From Alysiella filiformis (GTDB lineage: Bacteria > Pseudomonadota > Gammaproteobacteria > Burkholderiales > Neisseriaceae), in assembly GCF_014054525.1 (NCBI RefSeq), contig NZ_CP059564.1, forward strand, positions 1,188,357 to 1,252,356: a stretch of 64,000 nt of DNA, read 5' to 3'. Positions 43,833-53,723 of the stretch are shown here, piece by piece (positions within the stretch are counted from its first letter, which is position 1; each line of letters starts with the position of its first letter). The position numbers were made by a program, and so were the translations under genes. Under the pieces are notes generated by a model. It was not told where the DNA came from. It made no database searches and worked only from the letters and a program-made list of their open reading frames with translations.

Positions 43833-44929
43833 ACCACGCCAGCAGCCTGTTTTTGATGAGCGCGATTGGCACCGCCATTGCCGCATTCGCGCTCCAATGC
43901 CTGTTCAGGCAGCCTGAAAACGCCCACGCCCAGCGCAGCACGCAATTAGACGGTTTGCGCGGCATTTTGGCGTGTGCGGTGGTGGCGCACCATTTTTACT
44001 ACAATTTCACATGGCGCGAAGGCGGCGTGTGGGGTGCAAACAGCTTATTTATCATCAACTTGGGTGCGGTTTCCGTGTCTTTGTTTTTTTTGATGAGCGG
44101 CTATTTGCATTTCATCAAAATTTGCCACACGCCACAAATGAATTGGCGTGCGTTTTACATTGCCCGTGCCAAACGGATTTATCCGCTTTATGTGGCGGTG
44201 TGGGGCGTGGTTTTGGCAATCACATTGTGGTTTAAACCAGTTAATTTCAACAATTTTGGCGAATTGATGCAATTTTCTTATCAATGGCTGCTGTTTCAAA
44301 ATGTGGGATTTCAAGGTTTTCAATCGCATTTAATCATTGCAGGGGTGCAGTGGACTTTGGTTTATGAATGGGCGGTGTATGCGATAATGCCACTTATCCA
44401 CATGATTTATCATCGGAAAATCACGTTTCAGCCAGCAGCATGGCTGGCGATTGCGGTGGCGTGGTGGATTGTTTTGTGGCATTCCGAGTGGCGTTATTAT
44501 TGGCTGTTTGTGTTGGCATTGCCTGCGCTGGTGTTTGCCAAGCCGATTCAGGCAGCCTTAAAACGTTTTCCCATTATCATTCATGTATTTATGTTGATTT
44601 TGACGGCATACATTTTCACGCAAACGGTCGCCTATTCGTGGGAACAACGCCTGTTGTTGGCGGTGTGGTTTGCGGTGGTGGTGCAGGGTTACAGTTTTGC
44701 CAACTTATTGAATCATTGGGGATTGCGCCAGTTGGGGGATTTGAGTTATGCCCTGTATCTCACGCACGGTATGGTCATTTTTATGTGGTTTGGCGTGTGG
44801 AAAATGTTTGAATTTAAACAGCAAAATTTTATTGGCTATTTGTGGCATTTTCCTGTGATTTTGGCGGTGGCGTTGGTTTTGGCGTATGTGGGCAATCGTT
44901 TTGTGGCAATGCCGTTTGTGAAAAAATGA
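43829..44929 (+). CDS. Acyltransferase 3 family membrane protein
   Basis: 366 residues with about ten hydrophobic segments. The N-terminal signature STQLDGLRGILACAVVAHHFYYNF carries the conserved arginine and histidine of the acyltransferase-3 family, which O-acetylates surface sugars or peptidoglycan. The substrate is unknown. A complete uptake sequence in frame encodes LFRQPENAH between the first helix and the signature. It is translationally coupled to scpB. Confidence 0.88.
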   Translation: MNHASSLFLMSAIGTAIAAFALQCLFRQPENAHAQRSTQLDGLRGILACAVVAHHFYYNFTWREGGVWGANSLFIINLGAVSVSLFFLMSGYLHFIKICHTPQMNWRAFYIARAKRIYPLYVAVWGVVLAITLWFKPVNFNNFGELMQFSYQWLLFQNVGFQGFQSHLIIAGVQWTLVYEWAVYAIMPLIHMIYHRKITFQPAAWLAIAVAWWIVLWHSEWRYYWLFVLALPALVFAKPIQAALKRFPIIIHVFMLILTAYIFTQTVAYSWEQRLLLAVWFAVVVQGYSFANLLNHWGLRQLGDLSYALYLTHGMVIFMWFGVWKMFEFKQQNFIGYLWHFPVILAVALVLAYVGNRFVAMPFVKK

Positions 44930-44952
44930 GTTTCAGGCTGCCTGAAAGCGAA

Positions 44953-44979
44953 AAATCCCTGTTTTGTAGGGATTTTTTT
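44953..44979 (+). terminator. Terminator after the acyltransferase gene
   Basis: AAATCCCT pairs with AGGGATTT and is followed by T residues. It starts a block of about 108 bp that is repeated at 46023-46132. Confidence 0.75.
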
Positions 44980-45077
44980 GGTTTTTGCGGTACAATTTTG
45001 TTTTTTTAACCCATCCTGTCGCGCAAGCCACAGAAGAATGTTTTCAGGCAGCCTGAAAGTTTAATAAGGATTTTTTG

Positions 45078-45995
45078 ATGAAAAACAAACAACTTTTATC
45101 TCTTGGCTTGGTCTCCGTACTTGTGCTTGCGGCTTGTTCGGATGGCAATCAAGCACAATCGGTTGAGCCAACGCAAAACCCACCAACAGCGCAAGCAACT
45201 GTGGAACAAACACCTGCACCCAAGAATTGGGTTTTTCCATATGAGCAAATGCAAAGTTCACCGTTTTATACTGGTTGCAAGAAAATGGTGGAGCGCATTT
45301 TGAAGGATACTGCACCACCTGAAAACGATGTACTGGTAAAAGCAAAAGAAACATGTCGCAAAGGCGTGGCAAAAAATCCCGATAGCCGAAAATTGGTTCA
45401 ATATAGCGAAGTGTTAGCCCATATTGACGAACATTTTATGCCCCTAGAACAGCGTGTGGCGAAATGGCAAGCGGCAGCCAAAAAAGGCGATGTCCATGCA
45501 CAATACAGTTTGGGCGTGGCGTATTTGTTTGGCGATGGTGTGCCGAAAGACATGAATAAAGCGATTGAATTATTGAAGAAAGCAGCAAAAAAGTCGGATG
45601 TGGACGCGGCATTCAATTTGGGCGTGATTTATATGATGGGCGATGGTGTGCCTGTGGACAATCAACAGGCAAAAACCTATTTTGAGCAAGCAGCAGCTCA
45701 AAATGACGAACGCGCCATGGTGGCTTTGGGGCAGTTGTATGAACTTGGCAAGCTGGGTGTGCCAGATGATACAAAAGCCTTTGAATATTATCAAAATTCT
45801 GCTTTTTTAGGCGATGCAGATGCGCTGTTCAATGCGGGTATTTTTTATTATGAAGGCAAGGGAACAAATAAGGATTTGAGCCTTGCGTTGGCATGTTTTG
45901 AAAGAGCGGCATATCAAGGTCATGAAAAAGCGAAAATGGTGCTGGACGGTTTAGCAAAAGGACAACAGATTCGGTTTAATGATGTGAAATCATGA
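45078..45995 (+). CDS. Sel1-repeat lipoprotein
   Basis: 305 residues from the ATG at 45078 with a lipoprotein signal ending in LAAC. A low-complexity linker is followed from about residue 135 by four Sel1-type helical repeats: AQYSLGVAYLFGDGVPKDMN, AAFNLGVIYMMGDGVPVDNQ, AMVALGQLYELGKLGVPDDT and ALFNAGIFYYEGKGTNKD. Sel1 repeats mediate protein-protein contacts; the partner is unknown. The gene sits between two direct copies of a roughly 108-bp sequence. Confidence 0.85.
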   Translation: MKNKQLLSLGLVSVLVLAACSDGNQAQSVEPTQNPPTAQATVEQTPAPKNWVFPYEQMQSSPFYTGCKKMVERILKDTAPPENDVLVKAKETCRKGVAKNPDSRKLVQYSEVLAHIDEHFMPLEQRVAKWQAAAKKGDVHAQYSLGVAYLFGDGVPKDMNKAIELLKKAAKKSDVDAAFNLGVIYMMGDGVPVDNQQAKTYFEQAAAQNDERAMVALGQLYELGKLGVPDDTKAFEYYQNSAFLGDADALFNAGIFYYEGKGTNKDLSLALACFERAAYQGHEKAKMVLDGLAKGQQIRFNDVKS

Positions 45996-46022
45996 TGAAT
46001 GGCTTTCAGGCAGCCTGAAAAT

Positions 46023-46132
46023 AAAAAATCCCTGTTTTTCAGGGATTTTTTTTGGTTTTTGCGGTACAATTTTATTTTTTAAACACAATCCTGTCGCCAA
46101 AGCCACAGAAGAATGTTTCAGGCAGCCTGAAA
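46023..46132. repeat. Direct repeat flanking the Sel1 gene
   Basis: Near-identical to 44951-45058: a terminator hairpin (46023-46054), the GCGGTACAATTTT segment, AAGCCACAGAAGAATG and an uptake sequence. The two copies bracket the Sel1 gene. Confidence 0.8.
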
Positions 46133-46203
46133 AGTCCTAGCGGACGGCAGCATCAATATTGCCCAAATTCAGGCAGCCTGAAAACATTATGGAGCAACCC
46201 AAA

Positions 46204-47301
46204 ATGAGCAAAAACAAACAGCCTCAATCCAAACGCCAATTCCGCGATGGCATCAGCCAAAAGCCGAAAAAACCGCGTTCAACCACCCAAAAAGCCGTTT
46301 CAGGCAGCCTGAAACGCCCAAACCGCCAAGAAAATGAATGGACAACATCCAAACCGCGTTCACAAAATGGCACAGCCCGCACCGAAAACCGCGACAATCG
46401 CCCCATTTCCGAACCCAAAGAATATGTGAAACAACGCGCGTCCAAAGCAAAAAAATTGATTGTCCGTGCGCCTAACCAAAAAATCCAAGAACGCGCCCAA
46501 GAATTGCGTGAAAAACGCACCGATTTATCGCGCATTGAACCCGAACGTTTGCAAAAAGTATTGGCGGCAAGCGGTGTCGGTTCGCGCCGTGAAATGGAAG
46601 AGTGGATTGGCAACGGTTGGGTGTTGGTAAACGGCAAAGTGGCGCATTTGGGCGACAAGGTTTCGCCCGATGACCAAGTTACCGTAAAAGGCAACGCGAT
46701 TAAATTGAAATGGGCAGACCGCCTGCCACGCATCATTTTGTATTACAAACAAGAAGGCGAAATCGTATCGCGCGATGACCCACAAGGTCGCGTGAGCATT
46801 TTTGACCGCCTGCCACAAGCCGCCAGCAGCCGTTGGGTGGCGATTGGGCGTTTGGACATCAACACAAGCGGCTTGTTGATTTTGACCACTTCGGGCGAAT
46901 TGGTGCAGCGTTTCGCCCACCCCAGCTTTGAAGTGGAACGCGAATACGCCGTGCGCGTGTTGGGCGAATTGAGCCAAGAACAAATGTCCACGCTCACCAC
47001 CGAAGGCGTGATGTTGGAAGACGGCTTGGCGCGTGTGGAACGCATTTATGCACAAGGCGGCGAAGGCGCAAACAAATGGTACAACGTCATCATCAAAGAA
47101 GGGCGCAACCGCGAAGTGCGCCGCATTTTTGAGGCTTTGGGTTGCACGGTCAGCCGTTTGGTGCGCGTGGGATTTGGTCCGATTGGCTTGCCCAACCGTT
47201 TGAAACGCGGACAATTTTACGAATTGAACCCTGCCGAAGTCGCCAATATCGTGAAATGGGCAGACATGGCTTTACCAGGGGAACGCAAACGCCGCAAATG
47301 A
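46204..47301 (+). CDS. rluB: Ribosomal large subunit pseudouridine synthase B
   Basis: Makes a pseudouridine in 23S rRNA; RluB versus a close RsuA-family relative is judged from length and context. 365 residues: a basic disordered N-terminal tail of about 105 residues, an S4 RNA-binding domain (ERLQKVLAASGVGSRREMEE onward), and the catalytic domain with GRLDINTSGLL holding the catalytic aspartate near residue 220. The ATG at 46204 is chosen for GGAG nine bases ahead; an ATG at 46189 is possible. An in-frame uptake sequence encodes VSGSLKRP in the tail. Confidence 0.9.
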   Translation: MSKNKQPQSKRQFRDGISQKPKKPRSTTQKAVSGSLKRPNRQENEWTTSKPRSQNGTARTENRDNRPISEPKEYVKQRASKAKKLIVRAPNQKIQERAQELREKRTDLSRIEPERLQKVLAASGVGSRREMEEWIGNGWVLVNGKVAHLGDKVSPDDQVTVKGNAIKLKWADRLPRIILYYKQEGEIVSRDDPQGRVSIFDRLPQAASSRWVAIGRLDINTSGLLILTTSGELVQRFAHPSFEVEREYAVRVLGELSQEQMSTLTTEGVMLEDGLARVERIYAQGGEGANKWYNVIIKEGRNREVRRIFEALGCTVSRLVRVGFGPIGLPNRLKRGQFYELNPAEVANIVKWADMALPGERKRRK

Positions 47302-47323
47302 TTTTCAGGCTGCCTGAAACCTA

Positions 47324-47450
47324 TTCCCTCCCCCGTCTGGCGGGGGAGGGCTAGGGTGGGGGTGGTTCGTGGCACATCTGAAATATGACTTTGTTTCCAT
47401 AGATTTTTCCCCCACCCTCACCCTCCCCCGCAAGCAGGGGAGGGGATAGG
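47324..47450. repeat. Paired palindromic repeat, family B
   Basis: CCCTCCCCCGTCTGGCGGGG and CCCTCCCCCGCAAGCAGGGG flank an AT-rich spacer. It follows rluB with an uptake sequence on each side. Confidence 0.8.
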
Positions 47451-47528
47451 TTTGTGGCACAATCAAAATTGTCATGTATTGAAAGGCAGCCTGAAATATT
47501 TTTAAATCAAAATACAAAGGAAAAAATC

Positions 47529-48683
47529 ATGCAATTCAATACCGAGCTCATTCACTCATCTTACGACCACAACGAACACAATCGCGCCCTGATGCCGCCC
47601 ATTTACCAAAACAGCATGTTTGCCATGCACGAAATTGGCGAGCCGATTCCCTTTAAATATTCGAGGCTTGCCAATCCCACGCGCAAAACTTTGGAAGACA
47701 CCATTGCCGCATTGGAACAAGGCACACACGGTTTCGCGTTTGCAAGCGGCATTGCGGGGATTGATGTGATTTTCCGCACCATTTTGCGCCCCAACGACAC
47801 GATTGTGGCGGTCAGCGACATTTACGGTGGCAGCTACGATTTGCTCACGCAAGTTTACGCGCCTTGGAGTGTGAACGTGATTTTTGCCGATTTGACCCAG
47901 CCTGAAAAATTGGACGAAATTTTGGCAAATCATCAAGTTAAATTGCTTTGGTTGGAAACACCGTCCAATCCACTTTTGCGTTTGGTGGACATTGAAACGC
48001 TGGCGGCAAAAGCCAAAGCACACGGTGCGTGGGTGGGCATAGACAATACTTTTGCCACGCCTTATTTGCAAAATCCTTTGGCTTTGGGTTGCGATATCGT
48101 GTTTCATTCGGCAACGAAATATTTGGGTGGACATTCGGATGTGCTGATTGGCGTGGCGGCTGTGAAAGATGAAAATCTTGCCAAATCATTGAATGATATG
48201 CTGATTATGGCAGGTGCAATCGCATCGCCTATGGATTGCTGGCTGGTGTTGCGCGGCATCAAAACGCTGGCGGTGCGCATGGAACGCCATTGTCAAAATG
48301 CGCGTGAATTGGCTTTGCGTTTGCAAAATCACCCTGCGGTGGAAAAGGTGTTTTATCCCGCATTGCCTGAACATGAACATCACGAATTGGCAAAACGCCA
48401 AATGCGTGATTTTGGTGGCGTGGTATCCATCTATTTGAAAAACAACAGCATTCAGGCAGCCAACACCGTGATTAAAAACCTGAAAATGGTGTGCATGGCG
48501 TCCAGTTTGGGGGGCGTGGAAAGCCTTGTGAACCACAGCTACACCCAATCGCATAGCGGTATGTCGCCCGAAGTGAAAAACAGTTTGGGGATTCGTGAGG
48601 GTTTGTTGCGCTTTTCGGTGGGCATTGAGCATATTGATGACATCTATGCCGACATCAATCACGCGCTGAATCAAACTTTGTGA
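47529..48683 (+). CDS. Trans-sulfuration PLP enzyme (MetB/MetC type)
   Basis: 384 residues of the Cys/Met metabolism family: cystathionine gamma-synthase, gamma-lyase or beta-lyase. The PLP lysine is in FHSATKYLGGHSDVLIG (near residue 200), the phosphate site in ASGIAGIDV, and LETPSNPLLRLVDIE and the C-terminal SLGGVESLVNHSYTQSHSGM are typical. By eye the exact reaction cannot be settled. The start at 47529 follows AAAGGAAAAAATC. Confidence 0.88.
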   Translation: MQFNTELIHSSYDHNEHNRALMPPIYQNSMFAMHEIGEPIPFKYSRLANPTRKTLEDTIAALEQGTHGFAFASGIAGIDVIFRTILRPNDTIVAVSDIYGGSYDLLTQVYAPWSVNVIFADLTQPEKLDEILANHQVKLLWLETPSNPLLRLVDIETLAAKAKAHGAWVGIDNTFATPYLQNPLALGCDIVFHSATKYLGGHSDVLIGVAAVKDENLAKSLNDMLIMAGAIASPMDCWLVLRGIKTLAVRMERHCQNARELALRLQNHPAVEKVFYPALPEHEHHELAKRQMRDFGGVVSIYLKNNSIQAANTVIKNLKMVCMASSLGGVESLVNHSYTQSHSGMSPEVKNSLGIREGLLRFSVGIEHIDDIYADINHALNQTL

Positions 48684-48701
48684 TGCGATTTCAGGCAGCC
48701 T

Positions 48702-48882
48702 GAAACCTTTGCAAAACTCGGTGTTTAGACTTGATTTTGATAAATACAAAATGGGATACCATGTAGGGTGCAACTTGTTGCACCAAATCCATGTTTTATC
48801 AGGAAAATGGTGCAACAAGTTGCACCCTACACTTATCCTATTTTTAGGGGCGGATATGAAATCCACCCCTACGTCAGTTTGA
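48702..48882. repeat. Family A element interrupted by a family C hairpin
   Basis: GAAACCTTTGCAAAAC marks the left end and GGGCGGATATGAAATCC near 48847 the right half. The centre is occupied by the perfect inverted repeat at 48763-48830. The right terminal arm is lost. Confidence 0.7.
48763..48830. mobile_element. Family C inverted repeat (small MITE-like)
   Basis: 68 bp with perfect 23-bp arms (48763-48785 and 48808-48830) built on GTGCAACTTGTTGCACCA, and a loop containing TTTTATCAGGAAAA. A diverged copy with the same loop is at 59856-59937. Confidence 0.75.
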
Positions 48883-48890
48883 CAGTTCAA

Positions 48891-49946
48891 TCAATTTAAT
48901 GGCGACAACAATTTTTCAAATGCCTCTTCAAATTGTTTCAAGCCATCGTCTTGCAAGCGGGTTGCCAGCGTTTCAAAGCCAATGCCCAATTTTTCCGCTT
49001 CTGCGATGTGCGCCAAAGCCTGTTCCGTTTCCACGGTTAAGGTGCTGGCAGCCGTGCCGTGTTCCATAAAGGCTTTTAAAGTCGCGTCTGGCACGGTGTT
49101 TACCGTGTGTTCGCCAATTAAACTGTCCACATACAAGGTGTCGGGATAGGCTGGGTTTTTCACGCCAGTTGATGCCCACAACAGCGAAACTTTGTTTGCA
49201 CCTTGCGCTGCCAACGCGCTGAATTCGGGCGTGGCAAAGAATTGTTGCCAATCGTGATACGCCGCTTTTGCCAAAGCAATGGCAATTTTGCCTTGCAAAT
49301 GTTCAGGCAGGGTTGCGTCCAAAGCACCATCTACGCGCGAAATGAAAAAGCTGGCAACCACTTGAATGTGCGACACATCTTGTTTGCCTTCCAAGCGTTT
49401 TTGCAAGCCTGCAACATAGGCTTCATAGGCTTTAACGGTTTGCGTGCGCGAAAACAGCAAAGTCAAATTCACGCAAATGCCCGATGCCACCAATTCGGTC
49501 AGCGCAACCAAGCCTTCGTTGGTGGCTGGCACTTTAATCATCACATTGGGGCGATTGATGGCAGCGTGCAAACGTTGGGCTTCGGCAATCGTGCCAGCCG
49601 CATCGCGCGACAATTCGGGCGAAACTTCCAAGCTCACAAAGCCTGTTTTGCCTTGTGTGCGGTCGTATTCGGGGCGCATCACATCGCAGGCTGCCTGAAC
49701 ATCGGCAATCGCCAAAGTTTCGTAAATTTCTTTTGCGCCCAAGCCTTGTTTTTTCAAAGATTCAATTTCGGGCAAATACAATTCATCGCCTGAAAAGGCT
49801 TTTTGGAAAATGGCGGGATTGGACGTTACGCCGCTCACGCCTTTTTGCAAAAATTGTGCCAATTCACCGCTTTGCACCAAGCTGCGCGACAAATTGTCCA
49901 ACCAAATTTGCTGACCCAATTTTTGTACCGATAATAAAATGGACAT
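48891..49946 (-). CDS. tal: Transaldolase
   Basis: Cytoplasmic pentose phosphate enzyme that moves a dihydroxyacetone unit between sugar phosphates. 351 residues, the longer TalB-related (TAL-PP type) form. The N-terminal [18 protein letters not shown] and [13 protein letters not shown] and the Schiff-base region [14 protein letters not shown] with the active lysine are clear. It is convergent with the trans-sulfuration gene. A single uptake sequence lies in the reverse frame within it. Confidence 0.95.
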   Translation of the reverse strand: MSILLSVQKLGQQIWLDNLSRSLVQSGELAQFLQKGVSGVTSNPAIFQKAFSGDELYLPEIESLKKQGLGAKEIYETLAIADVQAACDVMRPEYDRTQGKTGFVSLEVSPELSRDAAGTIAEAQRLHAAINRPNVMIKVPATNEGLVALTELVASGICVNLTLLFSRTQTVKAYEAYVAGLQKRLEGKQDVSHIQVVASFFISRVDGALDATLPEHLQGKIAIALAKAAYHDWQQFFATPEFSALAAQGANKVSLLWASTGVKNPAYPDTLYVDSLIGEHTVNTVPDATLKAFMEHGTAASTLTVETEQALAHIAEAEKLGIGFETLATRLQDDGLKQFEEAFEKLLSPLN

Positions 49947-50108
49947 GATTTTTCCTTGTGTATGGTTGCTTAAAAAGATTATGCTAATTCATTTTATCGC
50001 ATTTGAATAGCATTAAATTGCGTTCAGGCTGCCTGAACACAAAAAAGCTGCCTGAAAATGGCTTGCACCATTATAATCGCCTTTTTGTTATTCAATTACA
50101 TCAACATC

Positions 50109-51404
50109 ATGACTGAATCCATCACACTCGCGCCACGCCAATTAAAAGCGCACAACACCGTTGCCCTGTTGGGGTCAAAAAGCATCAGCAACCGCACTTT
50201 GCTGCTTGCCGCTTTGTCGGACAACGAATGCGAAATCCGCTCGCTGCTCAAATCGGACGACACCGACCGAATGCTGGAAGCCCTTGAAAAATTGGGCGTT
50301 CCCATGCAAACCACCGATTCAGGCAGCCTGAAATTGGTCGGGCAATCGGGCAAATTTCCGAATAAGCAAGCCGATTTGTTTTTGGGCAACGCGGGCACGG
50401 CATTCCGCCCTTTAACGGGCGCATTGGCGATTTTGGGCGGCGATTACCATTTGCACGGCGTGCCACGCATGCACGAGCGTCCCATTGGCGATTTGGTGGA
50501 CGCACTTCGCATTGCAGGGGCGAATGTGGCTTATTTGGGCAATGAGGGCTATCCACCTTTGCAAATTCATGATTTTATTGATAAACAAGTCCGCCAAATC
50601 CCCATTAAGGGCAATGTGTCCAGCCAATTTCTCACTGCGCTGTTGATGGCGCTGCCGCTCACGGGCAAGGCGTGGGAAATTGTGGTGCAGGGCGAACTCA
50701 TCTCCAAACCTTATATTGATATTACCTTGAATTTAATGAAACAATTTGGCGTGAATGTGGAAAATCAAGATTATCACATTTTCAGGCTGCCTGAAAACGC
50801 CAAATACCATGCGCCCAAAATCGTGAATGTGGAAGGCGATGCGTCCAGCGCGAGCTATTTTTTGGCGGCAGGTTTGCTTTCAGGCAGCCCCGTTCGCGTT
50901 ACAGGTTTGGGCAAAAACGCGATTCAGGGCGATGTGGCGTTTGCACACGAATTGGAAAAAATCGGTGCAACCGTGTTGTGGGGCGATGATTTTATTGAAG
51001 TTTCACGCGCGCCAGAGCAAAAAATCCAGCCCTTTGATTTGGACGCGAACCACATTCCAGACGCGGCAATGACGTTGGCGGTGGTGGCGTTGGCAACGGG
51101 CGGCAAGTGCAGCATTCGCAATATTGAATCGTGGCGCGTGAAAGAAACCGACCGCATCGCGGCAATGGCAACCGAATTGCGCAAAGTGGGCGCAGAAGTG
51201 ATTGAAGAACAAGACGCAATCCACATCACACCGCCCACACAACTCATTGATAATGCAGAAATTGATACTTATGACGACCACCGCATGGCGATGTGTTTTT
51301 CGCTGGTGTCGCTGCTGGGCGTGAGCGTGCAAATCAACGACCCCAAATGCACACACAAAACCTTTCCCACTTATTTTGAAGTGTTCAACGGTTTGAGTGC
51401 GTGA
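50109..51404 (+). CDS. aroA: 3-phosphoshikimate 1-carboxyvinyltransferase
   Basis: Shikimate pathway EPSP synthase. 431 residues. [20 protein letters not shown] is the phosphoenolpyruvate-side signature and [16 protein letters not shown] the second; [19 protein letters not shown] is near the C-terminus. Two complete uptake sequences fall in frame and encode DSGSLKLVG and FRLPENAK, evidently in tolerant loops. The start at 50109 (MTESITLA) has no strong ribosome site; upstream in-frame codons read through AT-rich leader. Confidence 0.96.
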   Translation: MTESITLAPRQLKAHNTVALLGSKSISNRTLLLAALSDNECEIRSLLKSDDTDRMLEALEKLGVPMQTTDSGSLKLVGQSGKFPNKQADLFLGNAGTAFRPLTGALAILGGDYHLHGVPRMHERPIGDLVDALRIAGANVAYLGNEGYPPLQIHDFIDKQVRQIPIKGNVSSQFLTALLMALPLTGKAWEIVVQGELISKPYIDITLNLMKQFGVNVENQDYHIFRLPENAKYHAPKIVNVEGDASSASYFLAAGLLSGSPVRVTGLGKNAIQGDVAFAHELEKIGATVLWGDDFIEVSRAPEQKIQPFDLDANHIPDAAMTLAVVALATGGKCSIRNIESWRVKETDRIAAMATELRKVGAEVIEEQDAIHITPPTQLIDNAEIDTYDDHRMAMCFSLVSLLGVSVQINDPKCTHKTFPTYFEVFNGLSA

Positions 51405-51420
51405 AAACGGTTTCAGACTT

Positions 51421-51508
51421 ACAGCAATTTTTATCAATAAATTGAAAAAGGGGGCGGATGTGAAATCCGCCCCTATATCAGTTTAAAAGTGGGTTTTGCA
51501 AAGGTTTG
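51421..51508. repeat. Right half of a family A element
   Basis: TTTTTATCAATAAATTGAAA, the GGGCGGATGTGAAATCCGCCC hairpin and the end GGTTTTGCAAAGGTTT match 10545-10623. The left half is missing. Confidence 0.75.
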
Positions 51509-51515
51509 AGCTTGT

Positions 51516-51681
51516 TAGGGGCTAATGACAATTTGGGCGCGAAGTTGGTTTTTCAAACAAAATTGTCAAATTCAAGGAAAAAATGTGAGTCAATGCCACC
51601 CATTGGCGCGTATTTTTGACGCAGAAGTTGGCGATTTTGATGAAAAAACAATCGCGAAACGAATTGTCATTAGCCCCTAAG
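51516..51681. mobile_element. MITE-like element with 19-bp inverted ends
   Basis: TTAGGGGCTAATGACAATT (51516-51534) is matched by AATTGTCATTAGCCCCTAA at the right end (51663-51681). If the true end is GGGG, the flanking TA on each side would be a 2-bp target duplication, as in IS630/mariner-type insertion. Inside, a 31-codon frame starting with GTG behind AAGGAAAAA runs to the right end, which could be the fused start and end of a deleted transposase gene. With the family A half-copy it fills the gap 51405-51722. Confidence 0.7.
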
Positions 51682-51722
51682 GTGTTGTCGCATAACGAAA
51701 AGCTGCCTGAAAACCCATCTCC

Positions 51723-53720
51723 TTAACGCAAACGGTGCAAAAAGTGCATATGCGTATGATATTGTTGAACAATATCGTTAATCACGCCTTCTTTGCTCCA
51801 CGCCATGATGTCGTAATCTTGACCGCCCTCGCGCAAATGTACTTCGGCACGATAGTATTTTTGCGTTTCATTGGCTTGTTCCACATCGGCAATTTGTTGC
51901 GCGAAACTGGGTTGCACATACGCCACCGATTTCACTTTATAAGTAAAATCCACCTCATCGCCGTGGTGTACCGTCAAAATCACATAGCCCGAACGCTCCT
52001 GTTTCACGCTGGCAAGCACGCCTGTTTTTTGCAATTCATCGGCAAAATCTTGGCAGGCTGCCTGAACGGTGTGGTTGATGAAATGCTCCACCGTTTCGCG
52101 TTTGGGAAAATCCATAATCACTTGCAAACGTTCGCGCCACGCGCCGCTTCCCATGGCGGGCAGGGGGGTGGTTAAACTCAATTGTTGCACTTCTTGTTTT
52201 TGAATGTCCACTTCAAGGGCTTTCATCAAGCCATACATCGCCACCATCAGCACCGTGATAAAGGGCAATGCGCTGGCAATGGTCATGGTTTGCAATGCGC
52301 CCAAACCGCCTGCCAACAGCAGCACCACCGCCACCACGCCAGCACCCACCGACCAATACACGCGATAAGCAACGCCCTTGCTGCCCTCGCCGTTTGCGCT
52401 CAACATGTCCATAACCAACGCGCCCGAATCTGCCGATGTGATGAAAAACACCACCACCATCAACAAACCCACCGCCGTTAGCACGCCCGACATCGGAAAA
52501 TGCTCAAACATGGCAAACAATGCCAGCGACACGTCTTTTTGTACCACATCGCCCAGTTGCGTTATGCCTTTGTTTAAAATCAAATCAATGGCAGAATTGC
52601 CAAACACCGTCATCCACAAAAATGTAAAACCTGTGGGAATCAGCAACACGCCCATCACAAATTGGCGTATCGTGCGACCACGCGACACCCGCGCAATAAA
52701 CAAACCCACAAATGGCGCCCAACTGACCCACCAACCCCAATACAAAATGGTCCAACCAGCCAGCCAGTCGGTTTTTTCGTAGGCATACATATTGAAAGTC
52801 ATGCTCACAATATTGGACGCATAATGCCCCACGTTTTGCACAAAGGCTTGCAACAAAAACACGGTTGAACCCATCAACAAAATAAACAGCAACAAAATCG
52901 CCGCCAAACCCAAATTCAGTTCAGACAGCATTTTCACGCCCTTGTCCAAACCGCTTACCACCGATAGGGTTGCCAAGGCGGTAACAATGGCAATCAACAC
53001 GATTTGTGTGGGCGTGTTCACGGCAATCAAGTTGGGAAACAGGTAATTCAAACCCGTATTGATTTGCAACACGCCATATCCCAAAGAAGTTGCCACGCCA
53101 AATAATGTGCCAACCACCGCGAAAATGTCCACCGCATCGCCCCATTTGCCGTGAATGCGGTTGCCAATCAAAGGGTAAAGCGCAGAACGCAAAGTGAGCG
53201 GCAAATTGTGCCGATACGCAAAAAACGCCAAAATCAAAGCCACAATCGCGTAAATCGCCCAAGCGTGCAAACCCCAATGGAAAAACGTCAAACGCATGGC
53301 TTGTCGGGCTGCCTGAACATTGCTGCCTTCGCCCAAAGGTGGCGATAAAAAGTGCATGACAGGCTCGGCAACACCAAAAAACATCAAACCTATGCCCATG
53401 CCCGCCGAAAACAACATGGCAAACCACGACACATCGCTGTATTCGGGTTTGCTGTGGTCAAGCCCCAATTTGATGTTGCCATAGCGCGACATGCCCAAAT
53501 AAACGGTGGTCATCAAAATCAGTGCCACGGTAAGAATGTAGTACCAACTGGCGTTTTCCACAATCAGGGCTTGCAGGCTTTTGAATGCGCCATCGGCGGT
53601 TTGTGGCGCAAGCACGGCAAAAATGATAATCGCCAAAATGATGCCGCTCGCGCCCAAAAACACGCGCGGATTGATGTTGCGTTGTGCCAATTTACTGGGT
53701 GGGGTGGAGGGTGTGTTCAT
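51723..53720 (-). CDS. BCCT-family betaine/choline/carnitine transporter
   Basis: Sodium- or proton-coupled inner-membrane uptake system for osmoprotectants. 665 residues with twelve hydrophobic segments. The family signature region ILYWGWWVSWAPFVGLFIARVSRGRTIRQF (about residue 340) carries the tryptophans that bind the quaternary amine. The C-terminal soluble tail of about 150 residues resembles the BetT-type regulatory extension that senses osmotic strength. The ATG at 53720 is preferred over a GTG one codon upstream. Confidence 0.93.
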   Translation of the reverse strand: MNTPSTPPSKLAQRNINPRVFLGASGIILAIIIFAVLAPQTADGAFKSLQALIVENASWYYILTVALILMTTVYLGMSRYGNIKLGLDHSKPEYSDVSWFAMLFSAGMGIGLMFFGVAEPVMHFLSPPLGEGSNVQAARQAMRLTFFHWGLHAWAIYAIVALILAFFAYRHNLPLTLRSALYPLIGNRIHGKWGDAVDIFAVVGTLFGVATSLGYGVLQINTGLNYLFPNLIAVNTPTQIVLIAIVTALATLSVVSGLDKGVKMLSELNLGLAAILLLFILLMGSTVFLLQAFVQNVGHYASNIVSMTFNMYAYEKTDWLAGWTILYWGWWVSWAPFVGLFIARVSRGRTIRQFVMGVLLIPTGFTFLWMTVFGNSAIDLILNKGITQLGDVVQKDVSLALFAMFEHFPMSGVLTAVGLLMVVVFFITSADSGALVMDMLSANGEGSKGVAYRVYWSVGAGVVAVVLLLAGGLGALQTMTIASALPFITVLMVAMYGLMKALEVDIQKQEVQQLSLTTPLPAMGSGAWRERLQVIMDFPKRETVEHFINHTVQAACQDFADELQKTGVLASVKQERSGYVILTVHHGDEVDFTYKVKSVAYVQPSFAQQIADVEQANETQKYYRAEVHLREGGQDYDIMAWSKEGVINDIVQQYHTHMHFLHRLR

Positions 53721-53723
53721 CAC

